IMG/VR virus record: IMGVR_UViG_3300017605_001488
Span: 1 to 64,000 of that record
DNA from: a virus
Direction: 5' to 3' (one strand)
Length of the DNA: 64,000 bases
The notes under the pieces are model-generated. The model worked only from the letters and a program-made list of their open reading frames with translations. It was not told where the DNA came from and did not search any database. Within the stretch, counting starts at the first letter, position 1. Each line of letters starts with the position of its first letter. The translations under genes were made by a program, and so were the position numbers. Shown one piece after another: positions 24,449 through 32,024 of this stretch.

Positions 24449-25059
24449 CCTCGCGATCCTCCGTTCCCGATCTCGTCCCACGCCTTGGTGCTGTCGTCGC
24501 TTGGCATCGGTGCGGGCGCATCGTGCTGCTCGATGCCCGGGCGCGCGTCCTCGACGTGCATGGCCGGGTTGCCCGTCGTGTCGATGTGGTTGTCCACGCG
24601 CGACGGCATCGTTGCCGGCGGGTCCGTCTTCCCAACGCCGAACGCGGCGGCGGCCTGCCCCGGTGGCACTGGCACGATGCCGTCGACGTGCTCGCGCTTC
24701 CACGCCTCGAGCGTGTGGTGCGCCTGGACGAGCGCGCCGGCCACCAACACGATGCGCTCGGCGGGGATGGCGAACGTCGATTCGGGATCGTCCTTCGGAT
24801 CGAACCACTCCGACCATTCGGCGCCGTCGTTGAACACGACGACCTCGGCGTCGTTCTCGTAGCTGTCCACCGCCGTGCGATGAATGCGCATCTCCCACGT
24901 CACCTGCACGGTGCCGCGGAACTGCACCTGCAACGCGTTCGGGTCGACCACCGGTTGGATGGTCAACCGCGCTTGATCGGTCAACGTCTCCCACAGCGCG
25001 ACATGGATGGGGTCGCCAAGCTTCGTGTCAAACGACGTGATGGGGACGGGGCAGGGCAT
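24445..25059 (-). CDS. Hypothetical protein
   Basis: 204 residues from MPCPVPITSFDTKLGD, with GGAGG seven bases upstream. The N-terminal half is strand-rich (ALQVQFRGTVQVTWEM). An acidic segment follows (GAEWSEWFDPKDDPES), and the C-terminal third looks disordered and Pro/Asp-rich. No family recognised. Confidence 0.6.
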   Translation of the reverse strand: MPCPVPITSFDTKLGDPIHVALWETLTDQARLTIQPVVDPNALQVQFRGTVQVTWEMRIHRTAVDSYENDAEVVVFNDGAEWSEWFDPKDDPESTFAIPAERIVLVAGALVQAHHTLEAWKREHVDGIVPVPPGQAAAAFGVGKTDPPATMPSRVDNHIDTTGNPAMHVEDARPGIEQHDAPAPMPSDDSTKAWDEIGNGGSRG

Positions 25060-25085
25060 CGTGGCCTCCATTCGTGTAAACGGTT

Positions 25086-25113
25086 GGGCGGGGAGGGTAC
25101 CAACTCCCCGCCC
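25086..25113 (-). terminator. Strong GC hairpin between genes
   Basis: A 10-bp perfect stem (GGGCGGGGAG pairing with CTCCCCGCCC) closes an 8-base loop. It lies between the genes at 25174-25380 and 24445-25059. There is no U-tract on the minus strand, so it may be a weak or Rho-assisted terminator or an mRNA-stability structure. Confidence 0.45.
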
Positions 25114-25173
25114 CGCGAACCGCGGCGCGATCCCGGGACTAGGGCCGTGACAGGCCACCACCCGGAGACACCA

Positions 25174-25380
25174 TCACCCCTTACGCACGGGGTCGAGGAA
25201 TCCACGCGGCAACATCGACAGGCACATGTGCCCGATAGCGCTCTCCGGGAAGTCGCCGACGCTCGCGAACACGTGCGAGCCATCTACCGTCTGCACGAAC
25301 GTCTCGGTGACAGTGTCGAGGAACGCGCACCGCGGGGGTTCGGACGGCGTTGGTCCGGTGAGCTCGACGAAGCGGATCAT
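25174..25380 (-). CDS. Small hypothetical protein
   Basis: 68 residues from MIRFVELTGPTPSEPP (ATGA overlap). Contains HVFASVGDFPESAIGH. No family known. Followed by a strong hairpin. Confidence 0.5.
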   Translation of the reverse strand: MIRFVELTGPTPSEPPRCAFLDTVTETFVQTVDGSHVFASVGDFPESAIGHMCLSMLPRGFLDPVRKG

Positions 25381-25559
25381 GGGGTGCGGTCCTTGTAACG
25401 CTCGCGCCAATACTCCGGTCGATGCGCCCGGCGGCGTTCGCGGTCGACGCGGAAGTTGAGCGTGAGCCGCGCAACCGTGACCGAATGCCCGACCCATAGC
25501 AAGTCCACATCGCCGGCCTCGAGCAACGACTGCTCCCACCAATCGGTCGGGAGCAGCAC
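25377..25559 (-). CDS. Small hypothetical protein
   Basis: 60 residues from the GTG at 25559 (VLLPTDWWEQSLL), preceded by GGGGTG. A GTG at 25586 would add nine residues and overlap the upstream gene. Trp-rich start, basic tail (ERRRAHRPEYWRERYK). Unknown. Confidence 0.45.
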   Translation of the reverse strand: MLLPTDWWEQSLLEAGDVDLLWVGHSVTVARLTLNFRVDRERRRAHRPEYWRERYKDRTP

Positions 25560-25560
25560 G

Positions 25561-25788
25561 TCACACCCCGCGATGCGTGTGCACACGAAGGTCGACGACG
25601 AGTCGGCGTTCGACGCGGTTGCGGTCTACGACGGTGCACGTCGTGCCGCTCTCGATGGGAAAGGGAGACTCGACTTGCCGGTCGAGCGCCCGTTGCGCGA
25701 GGAACGCACCGATGCTCGCGAGCGCCGGGTACAACGGCACCCGCACCAAGTTCCCGTTCGCGTCGCGCAGCTCGATGTCGTCACCCAC
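25561..25788 (-). CDS. Small hypothetical protein
   Basis: 75 residues from a GTG (VGDDIELRDANGNLVRV) with GGGGGTG just before it. A short helix (LYPALASIGAFLAQRALD) is followed by strands. Unknown. Confidence 0.5.
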   Translation of the reverse strand: MGDDIELRDANGNLVRVPLYPALASIGAFLAQRALDRQVESPFPIESGTTCTVVDRNRVERRLVVDLRVHTHRGV

Positions 25789-26056
25789 GGCGCACCCCCT
25801 TCGGTAACTCCTTGATGAACTGCTCGAGGCGCTTGGTCCGCGTGCGGTCGAACGCCGCGTGCGCCACACGTTGGATGCCCTCGTCGATGAGCCGCCGCAC
25901 CACGTCCGCCCGGTCAAGCCCGTACGTACCCGTGCGCAGCATCATGTCGATGACGGCGTCCTCCTGCTCGGTCAGGTCGACCGTCACCCGCGTGCGCCGC
26001 TTAGCCGGCACGGTGCACATCCTCGTCGTCATCGTCGAACAACGGTTCGTCGTCAT
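25781..26056 (-). CDS. Ribbon-helix-helix-type DNA-binding protein (putative)
   Basis: 91 residues from MTTNRCSTMTTRMCTV (ATGA overlap). The segment RRTRVTVDLTEQEDAVIDMM, then LDRADVVRRLIDEGI, has the strand-helix-helix order and spacing of MetJ/Arc or CopG-like repressors. It may regulate nearby phage genes. This is a pattern-based assignment. Confidence 0.6.
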   Translation of the reverse strand: MTTNRCSTMTTRMCTVPAKRRTRVTVDLTEQEDAVIDMMLRTGTYGLDRADVVRRLIDEGIQRVAHAAFDRTRTKRLEQFIKELPKGVRRG

Positions 26057-26778
26057 CCTCCACCGGACACCTCCTTTGATGCGCCGCCCGCCAGGACGGT
26101 CAGACCAAGGTGCCTTGCGCGTTGTAGCGCCGTTCCGACGAGCTCGACCTCGCGGGCGGCATCTTCGAGCGAGATGGGGCCTTGGTGCTCGAGCGCGATG
26201 ATGGCCGTCGGCATGTTGGCCTTGATGCGCTCGATCGCCACGAGGGCGTTCGCCGCCTCCGTCAACGCCCGGGTCGCCTGCGAGAACCGCACGAGCACCC
26301 GCAACGTCTCCCCCAACGGTACGTCGATCGGGTTCCCCTTCGAATCCGTCCCGCGGACCAGCTGCTCGTTGACCCGCTTGGCCAACGCGTCGAGCCCGGT
26401 CGTCATGTTCGCCAGCGTGCCGAGCCCCTTCATCACGTCGTTGCGCGCGAGCCGCAGGATGTTCTCGTCCCACTGCTTGGCTTGGATGGCGTGGGCTTTC
26501 GCCTGCTCGGCCTCCTCCACAATCTTCGCACGGGCCTGGGCGTCGATCTCCGCTTGGGCCTGCAACCGTGCAGCCTCCTCGGCGGCGAACACCTCCTGAA
26601 TCGGACGCCGCACATCCTCCGGAGCGTTGCGGCGCGGGGGTCCGCGCCACGCACGGGCGGCCGTGCGCCAATCACACCCCACCACGCGAGCCGCCCCATG
26701 GATGTCCCCGGGGTGCGCACGGAAGTGGGTAACCATCTGATCGTACTGCTCTTTGGTGAACGGCTTCTTATTCGCCAT
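26053..26778 (-). CDS. Probable terminase small subunit
   Basis: 241 residues from MANKKPFTKEQYDQMV. The N terminus has a helix-turn-helix-like segment (GDIHGAARVVGCDWRTAARA). A long coiled coil follows (about 70-120, Ala/Glu-rich), then further helices, the usual TerS layout of DNA-binding domain plus oligomerisation region. It is the first minus-strand gene beside a strand switch. It lies 18 kb from terL, so another DNA-binding role remains possible. Confidence 0.55.
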   Translation of the reverse strand: MANKKPFTKEQYDQMVTHFRAHPGDIHGAARVVGCDWRTAARAWRGPPRRNAPEDVRRPIQEVFAAEEAARLQAQAEIDAQARAKIVEEAEQAKAHAIQAKQWDENILRLARNDVMKGLGTLANMTTGLDALAKRVNEQLVRGTDSKGNPIDVPLGETLRVLVRFSQATRALTEAANALVAIERIKANMPTAIIALEHQGPISLEDAAREVELVGTALQRARHLGLTVLAGGASKEVSGGG

Positions 26779-26951
26779 GCGGGCGTGCCTCCATGGGGAC
26801 GGTGTCGGGTGCGAGCAACGCATTCCACGCCATCAACACCACCATCGATACCTATCGCATCATCGCGACCTGTGCTAGTGTGTACCGCATGACGTATTGA
26901 ACCCGGGGGATGCGCGAGCCTCCTCCCTCGATGGGTGGACCGGAGGAAGCC
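26779..26951. promoter_or_regulatory. Divergent intergenic region
   Basis: Separates the minus-strand block ending with the TerS-like gene from the plus-strand island and must carry outward promoters for both. No convincing -35/-10 pair is visible. Near the plus-strand gene, TCCTCC at about 26926-26933 can pair with GGAGGA (26942-26947), which would hide that gene's ribosome-binding site. A weak, gapped match to the CATGCGTA core occurs near 26885-26892. Confidence 0.4.
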
Positions 26952-27284
26952 ATGGGTAACGCAGCAGCCGTGATTGTGACGATCGAGCCCGACGGGATGC
27001 GCCAGGTGCACGCCGACCACGGTGGCCGCCCGGTGGCCGACGCCGAGCTCGAGGTGATGTTGGTGGGCCACGCCGAGGCCACCGCCGAACCTCCCATGCG
27101 CCCGACTACCGGATGGCGTGCGTGGGCGCGGCGTGGGTTCACCAGCGCGTTGGTCGAAACCATCCACGCGCTCCACGACGAGGGCATCCCCACGTCGTGC
27201 GCCATCAAGGCCCTGACTCCGCTCATCGAATGGGGGAAGCGCTCCTTCGGATCTCGCGAGGACCGCGCAAGACCTCGGGCATGA
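26952..27284 (+). CDS. Hypothetical protein, first gene of plus-strand island
   Basis: 110 residues from MGNAAAVIVTIEPDGM; GGAGGAAGCC precedes the ATG. An ATG 14 codons upstream is possible but lacks such a site. Residues up to about 40 look like a short beta hairpin (VIVTIEPDGMRQVHADH). The C-terminal half is helical and basic. Unknown. Confidence 0.6.
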   Translation: MGNAAAVIVTIEPDGMRQVHADHGGRPVADAELEVMLVGHAEATAEPPMRPTTGWRAWARRGFTSALVETIHALHDEGIPTSCAIKALTPLIEWGKRSFGSREDRARPRA

Positions 27285-27754
27285 GCAACCCCGACCACGT
27301 ACACACGTTCGAGAACGGACGGTGCCGCAGCTGCAACGCCCCCGACCCCATGGGTGACCTCGGGGGCGCGTTCGGCGCACTACCCCCCGGCATCACACCC
27401 GTCCGCGAAATCCAACCCGTCGCCATCGTCGGGGGTGCCCGCGCCACGGTCGTGACCTCCCACGCCCGATCGGCCGCACGGGGCAGGTACTACGTCGTCA
27501 CCAAGAACCCCGGCGATTGGCCCGGACACATCGTCGCCCGCGGATGGACCATCACCGACGCCGCGCCCATCCCCGACCGCGACCCCCTCGCCGCCATCCG
27601 GTACGCCATCAACGGCAAACCGGGACCGGACGAGCGCTCCGAGGCAGCCGCCCTCAACGCCGTGCGTGCCCACATCCACTCCCGTGCACCGGGGCTGATG
27701 CACATCCCCCGGCTCGAGAACGACGACCCGGTCATCGTCGAAACCTGGCTGTAG
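27281..27754 (+). CDS. Hypothetical protein with N-terminal zinc knuckle
   Basis: 157 residues, ATGA overlap with the gene before. HVHTFENGRCRSCNAP at about 6-21 resembles a half zinc ribbon. The rest is mixed alpha/beta with no known family. Followed closely by two paralogous genes. Confidence 0.6.
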   Translation: MSNPDHVHTFENGRCRSCNAPDPMGDLGGAFGALPPGITPVREIQPVAIVGGARATVVTSHARSAARGRYYVVTKNPGDWPGHIVARGWTITDAAPIPDRDPLAAIRYAINGKPGPDERSEAAALNAVRAHIHSRAPGLMHIPRLENDDPVIVETWL

Positions 27755-27757
27755 CCC

Positions 27758-28093
27758 GTGGGCGCCATCCGCGGCTCGGCCATGCGCGACACGTACGACG
27801 TGTCGTTCGAGCGTTCCATCGTTCGACAGATACGGCTGAGCGGCGACCTGCGGAACACGCCCGGACGATTCCACATCCCGGTTCCGCCGCTCAAGCACCT
27901 CGACGACATCCGTGGGTTCGCGGAGAGCTTCCTCGCCGCCGGAAAGCACCCCCGCGATTTCCTCGCACCTGGCTCCTCGTACATCACCCCCCTCGAATCG
28001 TTCGTCGGCATGGACATCACCCGCGAGAACATGATGGCCGTTCGTGCCATCATCGACCTCGTCACCGACGCCGCGATGAGCACCGAACCATGA
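27758..28093 (+). CDS. Hypothetical protein, paralogue of the next gene
   Basis: 111 residues from a GTG; an ATG eight codons in (MRDTYDVSFERSIVRQ) is equally plausible. Its segment ESFLAAGKHPRDFLAP, then FVGMDITRENMMAVRAII, aligns with AYLAAGLEPAGFVPV and YVGMDNTPENVAAVRATI in the following protein. Tandem duplication is the simplest explanation. Function unknown. Confidence 0.6.
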   Translation: MGAIRGSAMRDTYDVSFERSIVRQIRLSGDLRNTPGRFHIPVPPLKHLDDIRGFAESFLAAGKHPRDFLAPGSSYITPLESFVGMDITRENMMAVRAIIDLVTDAAMSTEP

Positions 28094-28572
28094 GCACCCA
28101 CCCCGGACCCAAGGACTACACCCCGATCGACTTCGCCGGGATCGAACAACGCCTGGTCGCCACCATCCGGAAGTTCGGCGACGGGCATGGGTTGCGCACG
28201 CTGCACACGCTCGACGACTTCCTCGAGCACGCCCCGGCCTACCTCGCCGCCGGACTCGAACCCGCCGGATTCGTACCGGTGCACATGGTCGAGTTCCACA
28301 TCGCGCTCGCCCCGTACGTGGGCATGGACAACACCCCCGAGAACGTCGCCGCCGTGCGCGCCACCATTCACCTGGTGCACGCCGATCTGCAAGCCAACAT
28401 CGGATTCAAGCAGCTCGGCACGGTCACCGGACGCACATCGTCGTCCAAGCCCAACATCGCGCAGGTGATGCGCGGCCGTGATGCGCTGTTCACCAAGGAC
28501 GAGGCGCAACGGTTCGTCGAGGACTTCGAAGACTTCGTCGAGGGGCGCACACAGCGCGTGCTCAAACGTTGA
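28090..28572 (+). CDS. Hypothetical protein, paralogue of the previous gene
   Basis: 160 residues from MSTHPGPKDYTPIDFAG, ATGA overlap. It shares the AAG-x2-P-x2-F and VGMD-x-T-x-EN-x2-AVRA pattern with its neighbour and adds a charged C-terminal region (RFVEDFEDFVEGRTQRV). Ends at a convergent terminator. Unknown function. Confidence 0.65.
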   Translation: MSTHPGPKDYTPIDFAGIEQRLVATIRKFGDGHGLRTLHTLDDFLEHAPAYLAAGLEPAGFVPVHMVEFHIALAPYVGMDNTPENVAAVRATIHLVHADLQANIGFKQLGTVTGRTSSSKPNIAQVMRGRDALFTKDEAQRFVEDFEDFVEGRTQRVLKR

Positions 28573-28601
28573 CGGCCGGCAACCCGAAAGGGTCCCGGCC
28601 G
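28573..28601. terminator. Bidirectional hairpin terminator between convergent genes
   Basis: CGGCCG pairs with CGGCCG and ACCC with GGGT around a GAAA tetraloop. It lies between the stop of the plus-strand gene (28572) and the stop of the minus-strand gene (28621), where a shared terminator is expected. No U-run follows. Confidence 0.6.
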
Positions 28602-28620
28602 CCATGGCGTTGCTCGAGGT

Positions 28621-28872
28621 TCAGAATGTGAACGTGTACGAGACGAGGTCCATCGCCTCGCACGCGAGCATCGACGGTTCGACCGCCCGGCACACGTCGG
28701 TCGACGGCGTCGTCGTCGACGCGGCCGGCAGGGTCCACGGCGGCTTCCCGCCACCAGTGCACGCGCCGCCGGCGTTGCCGGTGCGCACGCTACCGTGCCG
28801 ACGCAGGGTGCCGTCCTTCTTGAGCATGATGTGGTCGCCGCAGTCGGGGCAGATTCCGTACATGGCGATCAC
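28621..28872 (-). CDS. Small zinc-finger protein
   Basis: 83 residues from a GTG overlapping the upstream stop (GTGA); ATG three codons later is the alternative. ICPDCGDHIMLKKDGTLRRH is a CPxC...H finger like those of other small proteins here. A Gly/Pro/Thr-rich tail follows. Unknown. Confidence 0.55.
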   Translation of the reverse strand: MIAMYGICPDCGDHIMLKKDGTLRRHGSVRTGNAGGACTGGGKPPWTLPAASTTTPSTDVCRAVEPSMLACEAMDLVSYTFTF

Positions 28873-29186
28873 GCGTTCCCGCCGATGCAACGGTCCGCAT
28901 GCGTGCGCACACGGTAGTCACAACGGTTGAGCAGCATCCGCGGGCGGCGAGCCGGACGGACCGGGTACATCGGGGCGAAGATGCGCGCGAGGCCGTCGAC
29001 GTTGGACACGTCGCCGAGGAGGCGCGTGACGATGTCGACGGTGCCCGAGCGGTACGACGACATGCAGTCCGTTTCGCCCATCATCGACGTGCGTACGTGC
29101 GCGGCGGGGCGGCAGACGTTCGAGAGCTCGGCGACGAGCGAGGCGTGCATGCGGGCGAAGTCGGTAGCGGGGTTGCGGTTGGTCAT
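28869..29186 (-). CDS. Hypothetical protein
   Basis: 105 residues from MTNRNPATDFARMHAS. A GTG at 29219 would add VFGLLAAMVGC, which looks like a poor lipoprotein signal without basic residues. Contains three scattered Cys. The gap before the next gene (29220-29269) holds the palindrome CTCGCGCGAG but no clear promoter. Confidence 0.5.
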   Translation of the reverse strand: MTNRNPATDFARMHASLVAELSNVCRPAAHVRTSMMGETDCMSSYRSGTVDIVTRLLGDVSNVDGLARIFAPMYPVRPARRPRMLLNRCDYRVRTHADRCIGGNA

Positions 29187-29269
29187 GCACCCCACCATTG
29201 CAGCCAGGAGGCCAAACACGAAGCCTACGTAAGTCTTGAATACCGCTCGCGCGAGTAACCCTTGGGATG

Positions 29270-29671
29270 CTACGAGCTCGGGATCCTTTGGCCACTACCG
29301 GCCGCGTATTCGATGGCCAGGTCCCGCAACGCCTCGAGCGAGGACATGACGCCAGCAATGCCGGTGCTCACGTTGTCGACGACCGCGGCGGTGAACCGCG
29401 CGAACCGGTGCTCGGCACCGCTAGCCATGAGCAGACGTGCGTGCGCAACCAGGGCCTCCTCATGCTCGCGGGTCCACCGCTTGCCGTCCCACACCGCCAG
29501 CAGTTCGAAGGAAACCCACCGCACAATCCATTCGTCCTGCGGTCGGGCATACCCCCCGTGACGGCTGCGATCGTGGTCGCGCCTCCTCGCAAAGCGCGGG
29601 TCCACCAACGCCCGGCGGGTGACGATGCCGGCGATGACCTCGAACGTGAACCGGACCTTACGACGACGCAT
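29270..29671 (-). CDS. Hypothetical Trp-containing protein
   Basis: 133 residues. Very basic start (MRRRKVRFTFEV, RRRDHDRSRH), then DEWIVRWVSFELLAVWDGKR and HEEALVAHARLLM, loosely like the PxW-type group. Overlaps the next gene by 14 bases. Unknown. Confidence 0.55.
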   Translation of the reverse strand: MRRRKVRFTFEVIAGIVTRRALVDPRFARRRDHDRSRHGGYARPQDEWIVRWVSFELLAVWDGKRWTREHEEALVAHARLLMASGAEHRFARFTAAVVDNVSTGIAGVMSSLEALRDLAIEYAAGSGQRIPSS

Positions 29672-30251
29672 CGCCGCGCCATTCGATGCGTTGGGTGACG
29701 GGGTCGACCACGAGCTCGGGGTGCTCGTTGCCGAACATCATCGACACGGCCGATGCCCACCCACCCAACCGCATCGCGGCAATGAGCGCCACGGCGAGCT
29801 CGGCGCGCTTCTCCCCGGGCGCGGTCATCACGAACGCGATGGCTTGCCGGGCGCGCTTCCGGAGTAGGTCGGCGTCGGTGTTGTTCGCACGACCAGCGCG
29901 ACCGTACAGCCACACGCACTCCCACAGGTGCATCACCCACCGCTGAATCGACCGCCCGCGCAGCTCGCGCGACGCCGACCGCAACGCGTCGGGCACGCCG
30001 TTGTCGGGCCAGTACTTCCAACGCTTCCGCACGGTACGCAACGCCACCCACTCGTCGGGCCGCCCGAACCCCATCTCCCACGGCTGCTTCTTCAGCGACA
30101 TCCGACCCGTCCATCTCGCCGACAACGTCATGTTCACCGTCACCGGAATCACGTGCGTATGCATCACCGACACCGGCGATCCCGCACGCCCCACCGTGAC
30201 CACGGGCTCGCCGTCGATGAACACCTCGCACGGGGTCGGGTGTGCGTTCAT
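29658..30251 (-). CDS. Hypothetical protein
   Basis: 197 residues from MNAHPTPCEVFIDGEP (ATGA overlap). The first 55 residues are strand-rich (HTHVIPVTVNMTLSARW). The remainder is helical, Trp- and Arg-rich (KKQPWEMGFGRPDEW, IQRWVMHLWECVWLYG). Possibly a distant member of the small-protein family. Unknown. Confidence 0.6.
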   Translation of the reverse strand: MNAHPTPCEVFIDGEPVVTVGRAGSPVSVMHTHVIPVTVNMTLSARWTGRMSLKKQPWEMGFGRPDEWVALRTVRKRWKYWPDNGVPDALRSASRELRGRSIQRWVMHLWECVWLYGRAGRANNTDADLLRKRARQAIAFVMTAPGEKRAELAVALIAAMRLGGWASAVSMMFGNEHPELVVDPVTQRIEWRGDASS

Positions 30252-30454
30252 CCGAGCCCTTCTCGGGTCGCCCACCACTTCTGCACGACGACCGTGCCTT
30301 CGCCCGGCATCTCGTACACCTCGCTGTCGTCGTGCACCACAGACTTCGGGATCCACCGCTCGTCATCCTCGTCGTCGATCTGGACGAGGATGGCCTTTTC
30401 TGTCTCGCGCACGCACCGCCCACGACCGATCGTCACCGCGTCATTGCTTGCCAT
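30248..30454 (-). CDS. Small hypothetical protein
   Basis: 68 residues from MASNDAVTIGRGRCVR. It reads as a short all-beta protein (AILVQIDDEDDERWIPKSVV), the layout seen in small phage proteins with SH3-like barrels. Overlaps its upstream gene by 14 bases. Unknown. Confidence 0.55.
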   Translation of the reverse strand: MASNDAVTIGRGRCVRETEKAILVQIDDEDDERWIPKSVVHDDSEVYEMPGEGTVVVQKWWATREGLG

Positions 30455-31214
30455 CGTCCGCCTCCTGCATTGCCGCCGTCCGCTCCCACCGGTTCGTGCC
30501 CACGAGCTCGGGGTACGTCTCGAGCAAGTACGCCCGCACCGGCATCCCAATCAACCGGATGGCGTCGGGGCGGTCCGGCCAGTGATCGACCGGCGGCATC
30601 CCCGCAAACGAGCTGTCGACGACACGGCGCAGGTGCTTGTCGTGCAACAACCACATGACGGCGCTGAGCGCGTCGCGGAACGGTTCATCGTCGATCGCCC
30701 GTTGGGTGACCGCGGGCCACACCAACCGAGGTTCGGTCGACTTCACGGCTTTGCCCGTGTGCGTGGTCGCCTTGGGCGGGCGCACAATCACCCCCACGTC
30801 GAGCATCGCCTGCATCCACCACGGCACGAAGAACGTCTGAAACACCTTCTCGTCGTCGTGCTTCGCCCCGCTGTGAATGCTCGGCGCGTTGACCGGGTAC
30901 GAGTTGCGCACGCGCCACGGGACGCCGTCGACCGGTTCGTCGGCACCCGTCTCCCGCCATCGCACCGCTACGAACGTGTAGCCGGTGGTCTTCTCGATGA
31001 GGTACTTGCACAACGACCCGGTGGTCAGCACCCAATTGCGCGCCGCGAAGTGCGCGAGGATGGCACCACCGGCATGCTGCCCGGAACCGGCGCACGCTCG
31101 GCACGGCGTGAACACGCGTGCGTACGTGGTGCGGCGACCGCTCGTGCATCGCCCGCACCCGAGCCCTTCAAGCACCTTGTCGGCCTCCATCGACCGATGA
31201 GCGATGACGGTCAC
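30441..31214 (-). CDS. DnaJ-type zinc-knuckle protein, PxW-type family
   Basis: 257 residues from a GTG (GTGA overlap). CGRC (about 18) and CRACAGSG (about 36) form a DnaJ-like zinc site. The C-terminal half has FVPWWMQAMLDVGVIV, then WPAVTQRAIDDEPFRDAL, the PxW...RAxxDxxF signature, and PVDHWPDRPDAIRLIG near the end. Longest clear member of the group. Function unknown. Confidence 0.65.
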   Translation of the reverse strand: MTVIAHRSMEADKVLEGLGCGRCTSGRRTTYARVFTPCRACAGSGQHAGGAILAHFAARNWVLTTGSLCKYLIEKTTGYTFVAVRWRETGADEPVDGVPWRVRNSYPVNAPSIHSGAKHDDEKVFQTFFVPWWMQAMLDVGVIVRPPKATTHTGKAVKSTEPRLVWPAVTQRAIDDEPFRDALSAVMWLLHDKHLRRVVDSSFAGMPPVDHWPDRPDAIRLIGMPVRAYLLETYPELVGTNRWERTAAMQEADDGKQ

Positions 31215-31546
31215 GGCTCCCTCATGCGCCGGCGAACCTCGCGACGTTGCGCCTCGACCGCGCGCTTGAACTCCCACCGCCGGTAGGCTTCGACCACACG
31301 ATCGACCGCGCGATACACCAATCCGTGCTCGACGACGTACACGGCCGGATGCCCCAACAAGACCCGGTTGCGCGCCCCGTGGATGCGCCGCGTGTAGTAC
31401 CACGACAACGGCCACGGCATGTCCGCTGCTTGCGCGAGCAGCCGCTCGAACTCCGCCGCCAAGCTACCCGGCATCGGGATGGACGAATCGGTGCACATGC
31501 GCGCCGCCGAATCCTGCGCCAGCCATTCATCGACGTGCTTACCCAT
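31211..31546 (-). CDS. Hypothetical protein
   Basis: 111 residues. MPWPLSWYYTRRIHGARN in the middle and a basic helical tail (EAYRRWEFKRAVEAQRR). Overlaps both neighbours by a few bases. Unknown. Confidence 0.55.
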   Translation of the reverse strand: MGKHVDEWLAQDSAARMCTDSSIPMPGSLAAEFERLLAQAADMPWPLSWYYTRRIHGARNRVLLGHPAVYVVEHGLVYRAVDRVVEAYRRWEFKRAVEAQRREVRRRMREP

Positions 31547-31994
31547 CGGCGACCTCCTTACGCACGCGCGCGAGCTCCGCCTGCACCTCGGGCAACCGCT
31601 CGAGCTCGAACGTCGACGGCGTCGACGACCACGTGCAGCTCCCGCAAACCATCACCGTGAGCCCGTCCTCACCGCTGGCAAGCGGCCCATCCACGAACTC
31701 CACCCGCCATCCCGGGCACCCCGGCACGGGCGGATCGATCTCGAGCATGGTGCACGGCTCCGTCCGCTTCGCGCGCGTCTTCGCGTTGGCGCGCTCGACC
31801 TTCTCCTGTTCGCGTTGCTCCGCCACCGCACGAGCGGCGTGCCGCTGTTGCAGCTTCTCCTCGCTACGCACGGCACGCGTCACCTCGTGCAACGCATGCA
31901 CGCTCAGCGCGCGCTTGGCTGCACGGTTCTTCGGCAGCTTGTTCCCGTCGTAGTCGGGGTCGTATCCCTTGAGGTTGAACCGAGGTCCGGCCAT
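31539..31994 (-). CDS. Coiled-coil protein with CxxC
   Basis: 151 residues from MAGPRFNLKGYDPDYDG. A charged Ala/Glu/Arg helix spans about 40-78 (RHAARAVAEQREQEKVE). A VMVCGSCTWSS knuckle lies near 117. Its ATG lies 30 bases downstream of the endolysin stop. Unknown. Confidence 0.55.
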   Translation of the reverse strand: MAGPRFNLKGYDPDYDGNKLPKNRAAKRALSVHALHEVTRAVRSEEKLQQRHAARAVAEQREQEKVERANAKTRAKRTEPCTMLEIDPPVPGCPGWRVEFVDGPLASGEDGLTVMVCGSCTWSSTPSTFELERLPEVQAELARVRKEVADG

Positions 31995-32024
31995 GGCCGA
32001 CTACCTTGCGCGCATCGGGAGTGA

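Noticed and set aside
26880-26905. Another copy of the promoter element near the strand switch
   Set aside because: ACCGCATGA and TATTG are present, but with an extra base and no repeat units; the match is no better than chance for a short string.
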